A DNA stretch of 64,000 nucleotides from CAXXOK01 sp963664595 (GCA_963664595.2 CAXXOK010000002.1:372001-436000); one strand, 5' to 3'. Numbered from the stretch's first letter, positions 33,839 to 43,557 are shown. Notes: a model not told the origin generated them from the letters alone. Made by a program: numbers and translations.

Positions 33839-33867
33839 TTGAATATTTCCGGGAAAAGCAATACAAT
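33839..33867 (+). promoter_or_regulatory. Promoter of the two-component/ABC operon
   Basis: TTGAAT (33839-33844), a 17-bp spacer and TACAAT (33862-33867), giving a leader of about 140 nt before the ATG at 34013. Confidence 0.6.
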
Positions 33868-34012
33868 CAAGCTATCGGAGCATCCCGCGCGCAGGGCATC
33901 CCGGCATGGAAAGGGAGCACGCGGCACGCAAGGGGCGCCTGTTTTTACCGCTGTGCCGCCGGGGTTTCCCGTCAAACAGCCTAAAACGCAATACGGAAAA
34001 GACGGTGAAATA

Positions 34013-34705
34013 ATGAAACGGATTTTTCTGGTGGAGGATGATAAGGCCATCGCAAAAAACCTGATCCTTTTGCTTCGCTCGGAGGGCTTTGCCGTTACCC
34101 ATGTCGCCACGCAGCGCGAAGCCCTGACGGCGCTGGACGGAAATCCGTTTGATCTGGCCTTGGTCGATATCTCCCTGCCGGACGGAAACGGCTTTGCGGT
34201 CTGCACAGCCATCCGGGAGGCGCAGGATACGGTTCCCGTGCTCTTTCTCACGGCCTCCGGCGATGAAGCGAGCGTCGTAACCGGGCTGAACATGGGCGCG
34301 GATGATTACATCACCAAGCCCTTTCGGCCGCGCGAGCTGATTGCAAGGCTCCGGGCCGCCCTGCGAAAAAACGGGCGGACTCCGTCGGTTTTCGAAATTA
34401 ACGGGCTTCATGTGGACATGGCCGGCGGCCTTGTAAAAAAGGACGGCGCCGAGGTTCCCCTTTCTGCGCTGGAATACCGTTTGCTGCTGGTGCTGATCAA
34501 CAATCCAAACATCATTCTCACCCGCAGCCGCCTGCTTGACGAGCTGTGGGACGCGGCGGGCGAGTTTGTAAACGACAATACCCTGACCGTATACATCAAA
34601 CGCCTGCGCGAAAAAATTGAAAACGACCCCGCAAACCCGCGTATCATCCTCACCGTGCGCGGAACGGGGTATCGGCTGGGAGGCGGGCATGCTTCGCAAT
34701 CGTGA
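34013..34705 (+). CDS. OmpR/PhoB-family response regulator
   Basis: 230 residues. The receiver domain has acidic pocket Glu8/Asp9/Asp10, phospho-acceptor Asp52 (LALVDISLPDG), Thr in FLTASG and Lys in ITKPFRP. The C-terminal winged helix has LSALEYRLLLVLINN and VYIKRLREKIE...RGTGYRL. It overlaps the kinase start by 17 bp, and the pair sits upstream of an ABC ATPase and an FtsX-type permease. This arrangement is that of antimicrobial-peptide detoxification modules (BceRS-AB type), so its likely target is the promoter region ahead of 35761; that is inferred from order. Confidence 0.92.
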   Translation: MKRIFLVEDDKAIAKNLILLLRSEGFAVTHVATQREALTALDGNPFDLALVDISLPDGNGFAVCTAIREAQDTVPVLFLTASGDEASVVTGLNMGADDYITKPFRPRELIARLRAALRKNGRTPSVFEINGLHVDMAGGLVKKDGAEVPLSALEYRLLLVLINNPNIILTRSRLLDELWDAAGEFVNDNTLTVYIKRLREKIENDPANPRIILTVRGTGYRLGGGHASQS

Positions 34706-35678
34706 GTTCCGGCAGCTAACGCTTTGGTTTTCCGTGATCGCCGCAGCGGCCGCGGCGCTGGGGTTTTTTATCGCCACGGCAGCCGGGATTGTGTCCCTTG
34801 CGTCCTCCGCCGCTTTGGGCGCGCTGTTTTATGGTTTTACCAAAGCCCGGTACGCGGGTCTTGCGCAGATCGCGGATCAGATCGATCTTGTGCTGCACCA
34901 CGCGGACCGCATGGATATTGCCGCCGCAGACGAAGGCGAGCTTTCCATCCTGCAGACCGAAATCAAGAAAATGACGCTGCGCATCCGGGAGCAGAACGAA
35001 TCGCTGAAGCGGGAAAAAGAACGTCTGGCCGATTCGCTGGCCGATATCGCGCACCAGCTGCGCACCCCGCTCACCTCCGCCGCCCTTATATTGTCCCTGC
35101 TGGAAAACCCGCCCGATGAAAAAGAGCGCAAAGCGCTGCTATGGGAAGCCAAGGCGCTGTTCACGCAGATGGACTGGCTCCTCACCTCGCTGCTGAAATT
35201 ATCCCGCCTGGACGCGGGCATTGTGGTATTCCAAAACGAACCGGTAGCGGCGGACGCGCTACTGGCCGCCGCGCTTCATCCGCTGCTGATCCCCATGGAG
35301 CTGCGCAGTATAACCGTAAACCTGAACATCCCCAAGGGCATCACCCTGCAGGGGGATGCGGGCTGGCTTGCCGAAGCCCTGCAGAACATTCTCAAAAACT
35401 GTATGGAAAGCGCGGGCGATCACGCAACGATTACCGTCACCTGCACAGATAACCCGCTGTTTACGGAGATTGCCATCCGCGATAACGGCGCGGGCCTGGA
35501 CGAGGATGAGATCCCCTGCCTGTTCAACCGGTTTTACCGCGGTAAAAAGGCCGAAACCGCGGGCTACGGCATTGGCCTTGCGCTCTGCCATACGATCATC
35601 ACCCGGCAGGGCGGCACGGTCACCGCCAAAAACCATCCGCAGGGCGGCGCGGTATTCACCGTCCGGTTTCCAAAGTGA
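34689..35678 (+). CDS. Intramembrane-sensing histidine kinase (BceS-like)
   Basis: 329 residues. Two adjacent membrane helices (about 11-30 and 33-51) with almost no external loop, no HAMP-like long sensor, then the H-box DIAHQLRTPLTS with His122, N-box NILKNCMES, D-box DNGAGLDEDE and G-box GYGIGLALC. Kinases without an external sensor usually take their signal from the partner ABC transporter. GGGAGG lies before the ATG at 34689. 82 bp separate it from the ABC ATPase gene. Confidence 0.9.
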   Translation: MLRNREFRQLTLWFSVIAAAAAALGFFIATAAGIVSLASSAALGALFYGFTKARYAGLAQIADQIDLVLHHADRMDIAAADEGELSILQTEIKKMTLRIREQNESLKREKERLADSLADIAHQLRTPLTSAALILSLLENPPDEKERKALLWEAKALFTQMDWLLTSLLKLSRLDAGIVVFQNEPVAADALLAAALHPLLIPMELRSITVNLNIPKGITLQGDAGWLAEALQNILKNCMESAGDHATITVTCTDNPLFTEIAIRDNGAGLDEDEIPCLFNRFYRGKKAETAGYGIGLALCHTIITRQGGTVTAKNHPQGGAVFTVRFPK

Positions 35679-35760
35679 CGGTTCTCTCACCGCAAAGTCA
35701 CCGCACTGTAAGGGGCAGGGCCTATGATATGAGTAATCCGACAGAAAGGAAGCTCATAAC

Positions 35761-36450
35761 ATGGAGTTTTTACGAACAGAAAACTTATGCAAGGTGTATG
35801 GTAAGGGCGAAAATCAGGTTACTGCGCTTGACCATGTTTCGCTGACCGTTGAAAAAGGAGAGTTTGCCGCCATCATCGGCTCCTCCGGGTCCGGAAAATC
35901 CACCCTGCTTCACATCATCGCCGGGGTGGATGTGCCCACAAGCGGCTCGGTGTACCTGGACGGGCAGGATGTGTACGCCCAGAACAATGAAAAGCTTGCC
36001 ATCTTCCGCAGGCGGCAGGTAGGATTGATTTACCAGTTTCATAACCTCATCCCGACGCTCAACGTAGTGGAAAACATCACCCTGCCCATCCTGATGGACC
36101 GGCGGAAGGTGAACAGGGAATGGCTTGACGACCTGCTCGCGCTGCTGGGCCTGCAGGACCGCAGAACCCATTTGCCCAACCAGCTGTCGGGCGGTCAGCA
36201 GCAGCGTGTGGCCATTGGCCGCGCCCTGATGAACGCGCCGGCCGTTATGCTGGCCGACGAGCCGACCGGCAGCCTGGACAGCCACAACGGACAGGAAATC
36301 ATCAGGCTGCTGAAACAAAGCAACCGGCAATACGGGCAAACCCTGCTGCTGGTTACGCACGACGAAAACATTGCCCTGCAAGCCGACCGGATTATCACCC
36401 TCGCGGACGGCCGGGTGGTGCGGGACGAGAGGCAGGCGGCGCGGCGATGA
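35761..36450 (+). CDS. ABC transporter ATPase of MacB/Bce type
   Basis: 229 residues with Walker A GSSGSGKST, Q-loop YQFHNLIPTLNV, signature LSGGQQQRVAIGRAL, Walker B VMLADEPTGSLD and switch His in LVTHDENIA. This is the LolD/MacB/BceA class that powers mechanotransmission rather than solute channels. AAAGGA lies 12 bp before the ATG, and its end overlaps the permease start by 4 bp. Confidence 0.93.
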   Translation: MEFLRTENLCKVYGKGENQVTALDHVSLTVEKGEFAAIIGSSGSGKSTLLHIIAGVDVPTSGSVYLDGQDVYAQNNEKLAIFRRRQVGLIYQFHNLIPTLNVVENITLPILMDRRKVNREWLDDLLALLGLQDRRTHLPNQLSGGQQQRVAIGRALMNAPAVMLADEPTGSLDSHNGQEIIRLLKQSNRQYGQTLLLVTHDENIALQADRIITLADGRVVRDERQAARR

Positions 36451-39044
36451 ATATCTTTCACCGGATTGCGCTGCAAAGCCTGCGCAAAAACCGTACGCAG
36501 ACGCTTGTTACAATCCTTGGGGTTGTGCTGTCCACCGCCCTGATCACGGCCATGATCACCTTCGGCTTCTCCCTGTTGCAGTATATGGCGGAAGGCGCAG
36601 CCGTAAAATACGGAGACTGGCATGCCGCGTTTTTGAATGCCGATCCCTCCTTTGCTCAGGCGCATGCGCGGGACAGCGAGGTGGAAAAAACCGTAACCTT
36701 TGAAAACATCGGCTATGCCGCGCTTGATTCCGCTAAAAACGCCCGCAGGCCGTATCTGTTTATCGCAGGCTTCAGCCGGGCCGCCTTTGACGCCCTCCCG
36801 CTGACCCTGCTTTCGGGCAGGCTTCCGGAAAACAGCGGGGAAATCCTCCTCCCCGCCAAAGCCCAAACGGACGGCGGCGCAGCGTATGCGATAGGCGATA
36901 CGATAACCCTATCCGTGGGAGACCGTTTCAGCGGAGAGCAGAAGCTCGGCCAGCTGGACGCTTATGCGCCGGAAGCCGAAACGCTGATCTCCCGCGGCGA
37001 GCAAGCCTATACCGTCGTCGGCATTTGCGCAACGCCTGCCTTTGAAGCGGACAATGCGCCGGGATATACCGCGGTTACCCTGTCGGACACCGCGGAAACG
37101 GCGGAGGATCTCTGCCTGTTCATCACACTGAAAAACCCCCGCCATATCCATGCCTATACGGACGCAAAGGCAGCCGGACACGCGTATCTGCTCAACCATA
37201 AAGTGCTGCGCTTTCTGGGGCTGTCTTCCTCCGACAGGTTTTTCAACATGCTCCTGTACTCGGTGGGCGGCATTGTGCTTGCTATCATCATGATCGGCTC
37301 CATCTTCTTAATTCACAATGCCTTCAGCATCTCACTGAGCGAGCGCACGCGGCAGATTGGGCTTCTGGCCTCGGTGGGGGCTACGGCCAGGCAGCTGCGC
37401 CATTCGGTGCTGTTTGAAGGGCTATGCATCGGGGCGGTCGGCATCCCCCTGGGTATTCTCGCGGGGCTGGGCGGCATTGAGCTTGTTCTTCTCGTTGTCT
37501 CGGGAAATTTCAGCAACGTTCTCTACTCCGGCGTTGCGCTGACCCTGCATATATCGTTCCTCACGCTCCTCGGCGCGGCGGCGGTCAGCCTTATCACCAT
37601 TCTGCTTTCGGCCTATATCCCGGCCAAGAAAGCCGCCAATGTACCGGTGATGGCGTGTATCCGCCAGACAAACGAGGTGAAGGTGGAAGCCAAGGCCATG
37701 CGAACCTCCGGGTTGGTTGAGCGCCTGTTTGGCCTGGAAGGCACACTGGCCCTGAAAAATTTCAAACGGAACCGGAAACGCTACCGCAGCATTGTGCTGT
37801 CGCTTGTGTTAAGCATCGTGCTGTTTATATCGACCAGCGCTTTTGTTGAGGATTTGCAGCAGACCATGGCGCAGGCGCTCGTCGCTACCAGCTATGATAT
37901 CGGCTTTGGCACGCAGGCCATGGATGATGCGGACATGCTCAGGCTCTATGACCGGCTGAAAGCCGTTGACGGCGTTACCGAAAGCGCATATCAGACAATT
38001 ATACATACCACCTGCACGGTTGCGGCGGATGATTTATCCGGCGAGTACCGGGCATCGGCCGGCGGATTTGCCCCGGGCGCAACGGCGGAGCTGCCCGTGG
38101 AAGTACACTTTCTCGACGACGCCACCTTTCAGGCGCTCGTTACGGGCGTAGGGCTGCACCCGGAGGACTATACGGGAGAAAACGCAAAGCTGATAGCCGT
38201 CGCCAAAATCACGCCCGGCAGCGATGCGCAGTCGGATGAAAAGGAGGTCGGCGATTTTCAGGAGCTGTTCAGCCGTTCTTCCCTGGATGCCGTGCTCACC
38301 CCCCAGATCAACGGCGAGCCGAACCGGGACTACCAAAAAGCCGTACACCTTGCCTGTGTCGAAACCATACCGCCGGATATCCCACCGACAATCACAGGCG
38401 CCCCGCAGCAGTCCTACTTTTTCCAGATCCTGGCGCCCTGGTCCATGAAGGAGATCCTCGCTCCGTCCGAAATCCATCCGGATATCCGGGTCAAAGGACT
38501 GACCTTTCTGTCCGGGCATCCGTCGCAATCCGCAGCGGAAATGAGACAAATCATTCAGGGCGCAGGCATCACATCTGCCTATATGCTGGTGAACAATTCC
38601 GAGATGATGGATGAAAACCGCAACTACATTTTTATCTCCAACGTGTTCGCCTATACGTTCATCTTTATGATTTCGCTGATCGCCGCGGCCAATGTGTTCA
38701 ACACGATCTCCACCAACATCCGCCTCCGGCGCCGGGAGCTTGCCATGCTCCAGTCCGTGGGGATGTCCGGCCGCGCCTTTAACCGGATGATGCGGTACGA
38801 ATGCGCTTTTTACGGGTTCCGGGCGCTGGCCGCCGGGCTTCCTCTCGCGCTGCTCAGCTCGTGGCTGATCTACAAAAGCATGTTCAGCGGCGGCGCGGGC
38901 GGCCTGCGGTTTACGCTGCCCTGGGCCAGTATCGCCATCAGCGTGCTCAGTGTGCTTCTCGTGATTTTCGTTACCATGATGTACGCCGTAGGCAAACTCC
39001 GCAAGGAAAACATCATCGACGCGCTGCGGGACGACACGGATTGA
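36447..39044 (+). CDS. FtsX-like ABC permease with two FtsX modules
   Basis: 865 residues. TM1 (LVTILGVVLSTALITAMITFG, about 12-34) is followed by a ~200-residue external domain, three helices (about 270-400), then a second copy beginning YRSIVLSLVLSIVLFISTSAFV with its own ~250-residue external domain, and three C-terminal helices (FAYTFIFMISLIAAANVF ... ISVLSVLLVIFVTMMYAV). FtsX motifs LxRRREL appear as TRQIGLLASVG and RRRELAMLQSVGMS. With the ATPase and two-component genes it suggests sensing or removal of cell-wall-active peptides. It is longer than BceB (about 650) and has two large external domains, closer to the SalY/YtrF-like duplicated forms. Confidence 0.88.
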   Translation: MNIFHRIALQSLRKNRTQTLVTILGVVLSTALITAMITFGFSLLQYMAEGAAVKYGDWHAAFLNADPSFAQAHARDSEVEKTVTFENIGYAALDSAKNARRPYLFIAGFSRAAFDALPLTLLSGRLPENSGEILLPAKAQTDGGAAYAIGDTITLSVGDRFSGEQKLGQLDAYAPEAETLISRGEQAYTVVGICATPAFEADNAPGYTAVTLSDTAETAEDLCLFITLKNPRHIHAYTDAKAAGHAYLLNHKVLRFLGLSSSDRFFNMLLYSVGGIVLAIIMIGSIFLIHNAFSISLSERTRQIGLLASVGATARQLRHSVLFEGLCIGAVGIPLGILAGLGGIELVLLVVSGNFSNVLYSGVALTLHISFLTLLGAAAVSLITILLSAYIPAKKAANVPVMACIRQTNEVKVEAKAMRTSGLVERLFGLEGTLALKNFKRNRKRYRSIVLSLVLSIVLFISTSAFVEDLQQTMAQALVATSYDIGFGTQAMDDADMLRLYDRLKAVDGVTESAYQTIIHTTCTVAADDLSGEYRASAGGFAPGATAELPVEVHFLDDATFQALVTGVGLHPEDYTGENAKLIAVAKITPGSDAQSDEKEVGDFQELFSRSSLDAVLTPQINGEPNRDYQKAVHLACVETIPPDIPPTITGAPQQSYFFQILAPWSMKEILAPSEIHPDIRVKGLTFLSGHPSQSAAEMRQIIQGAGITSAYMLVNNSEMMDENRNYIFISNVFAYTFIFMISLIAAANVFNTISTNIRLRRRELAMLQSVGMSGRAFNRMMRYECAFYGFRALAAGLPLALLSSWLIYKSMFSGGAGGLRFTLPWASIAISVLSVLLVIFVTMMYAVGKLRKENIIDALRDDTD

Positions 39045-39114
39045 CGCGCAATCCCACTTTTATGAAGCCCGCATATGGCTGAGCAAGGTAATTCTCCAGA
39101 CGGGCAGCCCCTAT

Positions 39115-39203
39115 CCCGGGGAAGCGCTTTACTCATCGCTTACCCAGGCACTTGATAAACGCCTGTTACGGAAACCCTGGCACAGTCCGCTGTGCCAGGG
39201 TTT
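39115..39203. terminator. Foldback-family terminus and 14-bp hairpin after the ABC operon
   Basis: 39115-39148 read on the minus strand gives TGGGTAAGCGATGAGTAAAG, a terminus of the foldback family. It is followed by a perfect stem AAACCCTGGCACAG (39172-39185), loop TCCG, CTGTGCCAGGGTTT (39190-39203), the probable terminator of the FtsX gene. The remaining gap to 39290 shows nothing else. Confidence 0.65.
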
Positions 39204-39289
39204 ATCGGCTCCGGTTACAGTAAAAAAGCGATGTCCGCTCCTGCGGCACAGGCTATATTTTGTTTTTCAATCCACCACTCCGCCTCCCA

Positions 39290-39350
39290 TTGACACGAAA
39301 ATATTCCAGTACTATACTGTTAGCACGCTAATTGTTAGTGTGCTAACAGT
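39290..39350 (+). promoter_or_regulatory. marR promoter with overlapping palindromic operator
   Basis: TTGACA (39290-39295), a 17-bp spacer and TATACT (39313-39318). The -10 box overlaps an inverted repeat ACTGTTAGCAC (39316-39326) / GTGCTAACAGT (39340-39350), perfect over 11 bp per arm with inner GCTAA/TTAGT symmetry. Its placement across -10 and the start site is that of an autorepressor operator. Confidence 0.85.
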
Positions 39351-39365
39351 AATGGAGGTGCGGGT

Positions 39366-39884
39366 ATGCCGGTCAACCGCAGAATTGGTTTCGAGATGAA
39401 ATCCGTTTCCCATCAGATCAAGCAGTGCATTGATCAGACCATTGCCCAAAGCAAAACCGACGGCATCACCGGCATGCAGGGATGGATTATCGGGTATCTG
39501 TACCGTCACCGGGAGGCCGAGGGCCTGTTTCAGCACGATCTGGAACAGGAGTTCAACATCCGCCGCTCCACCGCAACGGGGCTTTTACAGCGGATGGAGC
39601 GCGACGGGCTGATTGTGCGCAGCTCCATCCAATCCGATGCGCGGCGTAAGAACATCACCCTGACCCAAAAGGCGGTCGATATCCACCACAACGTGATGCG
39701 CGCCATTGACCAGGTGGAGGACAGCCTTACCCGGGGGCTGACCGCGGAGGAGGTCGAAACCTTTTTCCGCATTCTGGACAAGGTAAAGCAAAACCTCAGC
39801 GCGCCCCCTTCGGCGCAGCAGCCGCCCCGGGCGGACAACGCCGAAAGCGGCAGCCCGACAACCGACAACGGAGGACATGTATGA
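39366..39884 (+). CDS. MarR-family transcriptional regulator
   Basis: 172 residues: MKSVSHQIKQCIDQTIAQ dimer helix, winged helix with EFNIRRSTATGLLQRMERDGLIVRSSI and the wing SDARRKNITLTQKA. The C-terminal 25 residues are a proline/alanine-rich tail. GGAGGTG precedes the ATG. It overlaps the first ABC gene by 4 bp (ATGA). It very probably represses its own operon through the palindrome at 39316-39350 until a drug or metabolite binds. Confidence 0.92.
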   Translation: MPVNRRIGFEMKSVSHQIKQCIDQTIAQSKTDGITGMQGWIIGYLYRHREAEGLFQHDLEQEFNIRRSTATGLLQRMERDGLIVRSSIQSDARRKNITLTQKAVDIHHNVMRAIDQVEDSLTRGLTAEEVETFFRILDKVKQNLSAPPSAQQPPRADNAESGSPTTDNGGHV

Positions 39885-41623
39885 TCAAGAGACTGCTCGG
39901 ATGTGTGCGCGAATACAAAACCGCGTCCATCCTCTCCCCCCTCTTTGTCACGATGGAGGTCGTGATGGAGGTGATTATTCCGCTGCTCATGGCCAGCCTT
40001 ATCGACAAGGGCATCGGGGGCGGCAATATGCCCTATATCTATAAAATGGGCGCGGTGCTGGTGCTGGCGGCGCTGATCTCGCTGATGTTCGGCGTGCTCT
40101 CCGGCTTTTATGCCGCCAGGGCGGCGGCGGGGTTTGCGCGCAACCTGCGGCACGATATGTTTTACAACGTGCAGAATTTTTCCTTTTCCAACATCGACAA
40201 ATTTTCCACCGCCAGCATCGTCACCCGGCTGACCACCGATGTGACCAACCTCCAGAACGCGTATATGATGACCATCCGCATGGCCATGCGCGCACCGGCG
40301 ATGATCGTGTTCTCGCTGATCATGGCGTTTTCCATCAGCGCGCGCGTATCGCTGATCTTTCTTGGCATCATCCCGTTTCTGGGCGCGGGGCTGTACCTGA
40401 TTATGAGCCATGTGCACCCCATTTTCCGGCGCGTGTTTAAAACCTACGACAAGCTCAACAACATCGTACAGGAAAACCTGCGGGGCATCCGCGTGGTGAA
40501 ATCCTTCGTGCGCGAGGACTACGAAAAAAAGAAGTTTGAGGATATCTCCCAGCGCATCTACCGGGATTTTACCAAGGCGGAAAAAATCATCGCCTTCAAC
40601 GCCCCGCTGATGCAGTTCAGCGTGTACGCCTGCCTGCTGCTCATCGCATGGGTGGGCGCGAAGCTGATCGTGGCCGGCAGCATGACCACAGGGCAGCTGG
40701 TAAGCTTTATCTCCTACATCATGATGATCCTCATGAGCCTGATGATGCTCTCCTTCCTGTTTGTGATGGTGATCATCTCCCGCGCCTCGGCCGAAAGAAT
40801 ATCTGAAATCCTCACCGAGGCCCCGGACCTTGCCAACCGCGAAAACGCCGCAACCGCCGTGCGGGACGGGGCGATCTCCTTTCGCAATGTGGATTTCAGC
40901 TATGCCAAGGCGCAGGACAAGCTGTGCCTGAGCGGCATCAGCCTGGATATTGCCTCCGGTGAAACCATCGGCATCCTCGGCGGCACAGGCAGCTCCAAAT
41001 CCACGCTGGTACAGCTGATTCCCCGGCTGTACGACGTAACCAACGGCGCGCTGCTCGTGGGCGGCGTGGATGTGCGCGATACCGACATCCAAACCCTGCG
41101 CGACGCCGTGGCCGTGGTGCTGCAAAAGAACGTCCTGTTCTCCGGCACCATCAAGGATAACCTGCGCTGGGGCAACCCGGACGCCACCGACGACGAGCTG
41201 ACCGCGGCCTGCAAGCTGGCGCAGGCGCATGAATTTATTATGTCCTTCCCCGACGGCTACGATACGCACATCGAGCAGGGCGGGACCAATGTATCCGGCG
41301 GGCAGAAGCAGCGCCTGTGCATCGCCCGCGCGCTGCTGAAAAAGCCGAAGATCCTGATACTGGATGATTCCACCAGCGCGGTGGACACGCGCACCGACGC
41401 GGCCCTGCGCAAGGCCTTTCACGAGGATCTCCCCGATACGACCAAGCTGATCATCGCTCAGCGCATCTCCTCCATCAGCGACGCGGACCGCATCATCGTT
41501 ATGGAAGGCGGGCGGGTGGACGCCGTGGGCACGCATGAGGAGCTGCTCAAAACCAATGCCATCTATCAGGAAGTCTATCATTCGCAGATGAAGGGAGGCG
41601 ATTTCGATGATGAGGGGCGGTAG
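39881..41623 (+). CDS. Heterodimeric ABC exporter, subunit with degenerate ATP site
   Basis: 580 residues: six-helix exporter domain (about 10-310) and nucleotide-binding domain. Walker A GGTGSSKST (about 366-374) has Ser in place of the usual Gly before Lys; Walker B ILILDDSTS (about 490) has Asp where the catalytic Glu should be; the switch histidine is Gln (IIAQRISSI, about 524). The signature VSGGQKQR is intact. This pattern defines the non-catalytic partner of heterodimeric multidrug exporters such as BmrC/TM287. The partner gene overlaps by 17 bp. Confidence 0.92.
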   Translation: MIKRLLGCVREYKTASILSPLFVTMEVVMEVIIPLLMASLIDKGIGGGNMPYIYKMGAVLVLAALISLMFGVLSGFYAARAAAGFARNLRHDMFYNVQNFSFSNIDKFSTASIVTRLTTDVTNLQNAYMMTIRMAMRAPAMIVFSLIMAFSISARVSLIFLGIIPFLGAGLYLIMSHVHPIFRRVFKTYDKLNNIVQENLRGIRVVKSFVREDYEKKKFEDISQRIYRDFTKAEKIIAFNAPLMQFSVYACLLLIAWVGAKLIVAGSMTTGQLVSFISYIMMILMSLMMLSFLFVMVIISRASAERISEILTEAPDLANRENAATAVRDGAISFRNVDFSYAKAQDKLCLSGISLDIASGETIGILGGTGSSKSTLVQLIPRLYDVTNGALLVGGVDVRDTDIQTLRDAVAVVLQKNVLFSGTIKDNLRWGNPDATDDELTAACKLAQAHEFIMSFPDGYDTHIEQGGTNVSGGQKQRLCIARALLKKPKILILDDSTSAVDTRTDAALRKAFHEDLPDTTKLIIAQRISSISDADRIIVMEGGRVDAVGTHEELLKTNAIYQEVYHSQMKGGDFDDEGR

Positions 41624-43502
41624 AATGCCTAACGGCGCTCATGGCAAGCCGAAAAACCTCGGCAAAACAATCCGGCGGCTTACGTCCTACATCACGGGCC
41701 GGTACCGCGCGCTGTTTCTGGTGGTGCTGTGCTGCATCCTGATCAGCGCCATCACGGGCGTGATCTCCACTTTGTTCATCCGGACGCTGATCGACGATTA
41801 CATCGCCCCGCTGCTGCTGACCGATACGCCGGACTTCACGGGGCTTCTGCGCGCCATTCTGCTTGTCGGCGCAATCTGCCTGGCGGGGGTGCTTGCCGCG
41901 TTATTCTACAACCGGTTTATGGTGACCATCGCGCAGGGCGTTTTGAAGCGCGTACGCGATGAGATGTTTTCCAAAATGCAGGCGCTACCCATTAAGTACT
42001 TCGACAGCCACACCCACGGCGACATCATGAGCCACTACACCAACGACGCCGATACGCTGCGGCAGATGATCTCCCAGAGCATTCCCCAGCTGTTTTCCTC
42101 TGTGATCACCATCACGGCGGTGTTCGTCGCCATGCTCTCCATCAGCCTGTGGCTGACGGCGCTGGTGGTGTGCTTTCTGGGGCTGATGCTGTTCATCACC
42201 AAGAAAATCGGCGGCAACTCCGCAAAGTACTTCATCCGGCAGCAAAAATCGCTGGGCGCGATGAACGGCTATATTGAGGAAATGATCAACGGCCAGAAGG
42301 TGATCAAGGTATTCAACCACGAGCGCCAGGCCGAGGCCGATTTTGACGCGAAGAACGATGCGCTGCGCGAAAATGCGGAGCTGGCCAACCGCTACGCCAA
42401 TATTTTCATGCCGATCATGTCCAATATCGGCAACCTGCAATATGTGATGATCGCCATTGTGGGCGGGGCGCTGGCCATCGGCGGCATCGGCGGGCTCACG
42501 CTGGGCGGCATTGCCTCCTTCCTAACGCTGAGTAAAAACTTCAGCCAGCCCATCAGCCAGATTGCCCAGCAGATCAACGCCGTGGTGATGGCCTTTGCCG
42601 GGGCCGAGCGCATTTTCAAGCTGATGGATGAAACCCCGGAGCAGGACGACGGCTATGTAACGCTCATCAACGCGGAGGAAAAGGGCGGCGTTCTGGTGGA
42701 AGCCGACCACCGCACCGGCCTGTGGGCGTGGAAACACCCGCACCACGCGAACGGCGGCGTTACCTATACCCGGCTCACGGGCGACGTGCGGTTTACCGAC
42801 GTGGATTTCGGCTACGAGCCGGACAAGCTGGTGCTGCACGATGTATCCCTGTTTGCCGAGCCCGGCCAGAAGATCGCCTTCGTGGGCGCCACGGGCGCGG
42901 GCAAAACCACGATCACCAACCTGATCAACCGCTTTTACGATATCGCGGACGGCAAAATCCGCTATGACGGCATCAACATCCAGAAAATCAAAAAGAGCGA
43001 CCTGCGCCGCTCGCTGGGCATGGTGCTGCAGGATACCCGCCTGTTTACCGGCACCGTGATGGAGAACATCCGCTACGGTCGGCTGGACGCCACCGACGAT
43101 GAGGTGATTGCGGCCGCAAAGCTCGCCAACGCGCACGATTTCATCACCCGCCTGCCCGAGGGCTATCAAACCGAAATCAGCGGTGACGGCGGCCGCCTGT
43201 CCCAGGGGCAGCGGCAGCTGCTATCCATCGCGCGCGCCGCGGTGGCCGATCCCCCGGTGATGATTCTGGACGAGGCCACCTCCTCCATCGACACCCGCAC
43301 CGAGGCGCTGGTGCAGCAGGGCATGGACCAGCTGATGGCAGGGCGCACCGTGTTTGTGATCGCCCACCGCCTGTCCACCGTGCAAAACTCCGAGGCTATT
43401 CTTGTGCTGGAGGACGGCCGCATCATCGAGCGCGGCGACCATAGCACGCTGCTCAAGGAGAAGGGAACGTATTACCAGTTCTATACGGGGGCGTTTTCGT
43501 AA
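41607..43502 (+). CDS. Heterodimeric ABC exporter, catalytic subunit
   Basis: 631 residues, with GGGAGG 7 bp before ATG 41607 (ATG 41610 is an alternative). Exporter TMD (about 30-330), then a nucleotide-binding domain preceded by a 40-residue insert (about 355-395). Walker A GATGAGKTT, signature LSQGQRQLL, Walker B VMILDEATSSID with the catalytic Glu, and switch His in VIAHRLSTV are all intact. It forms one consensus and one degenerate ATP site with the 39881 product. A MarR regulator upstream suggests export of toxic compounds; the substrate is unknown. Confidence 0.92.
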   Translation: MMRGGRMPNGAHGKPKNLGKTIRRLTSYITGRYRALFLVVLCCILISAITGVISTLFIRTLIDDYIAPLLLTDTPDFTGLLRAILLVGAICLAGVLAALFYNRFMVTIAQGVLKRVRDEMFSKMQALPIKYFDSHTHGDIMSHYTNDADTLRQMISQSIPQLFSSVITITAVFVAMLSISLWLTALVVCFLGLMLFITKKIGGNSAKYFIRQQKSLGAMNGYIEEMINGQKVIKVFNHERQAEADFDAKNDALRENAELANRYANIFMPIMSNIGNLQYVMIAIVGGALAIGGIGGLTLGGIASFLTLSKNFSQPISQIAQQINAVVMAFAGAERIFKLMDETPEQDDGYVTLINAEEKGGVLVEADHRTGLWAWKHPHHANGGVTYTRLTGDVRFTDVDFGYEPDKLVLHDVSLFAEPGQKIAFVGATGAGKTTITNLINRFYDIADGKIRYDGINIQKIKKSDLRRSLGMVLQDTRLFTGTVMENIRYGRLDATDDEVIAAAKLANAHDFITRLPEGYQTEISGDGGRLSQGQRQLLSIARAAVADPPVMILDEATSSIDTRTEALVQQGMDQLMAGRTVFVIAHRLSTVQNSEAILVLEDGRIIERGDHSTLLKEKGTYYQFYTGAFS

Positions 43503-43557
43503 CGGGAGTAAAAGGAAATACTCGGCATACCAGGCCCCTCGCCCGGCTGTAAAAGAC

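Noticed and set aside
39530..41581. Long minus-strand open frame of 683 codons opposite the first ABC exporter gene
   Set aside because: It is a GC-codon-bias shadow of a well-supported ABC gene on the other strand, with His/Gln/Arg-rich composition and no ribosome binding site or family resemblance. The same applies to the long antisense frames opposite rny, ffh, recJ, glpK, GH20 and hemZ.
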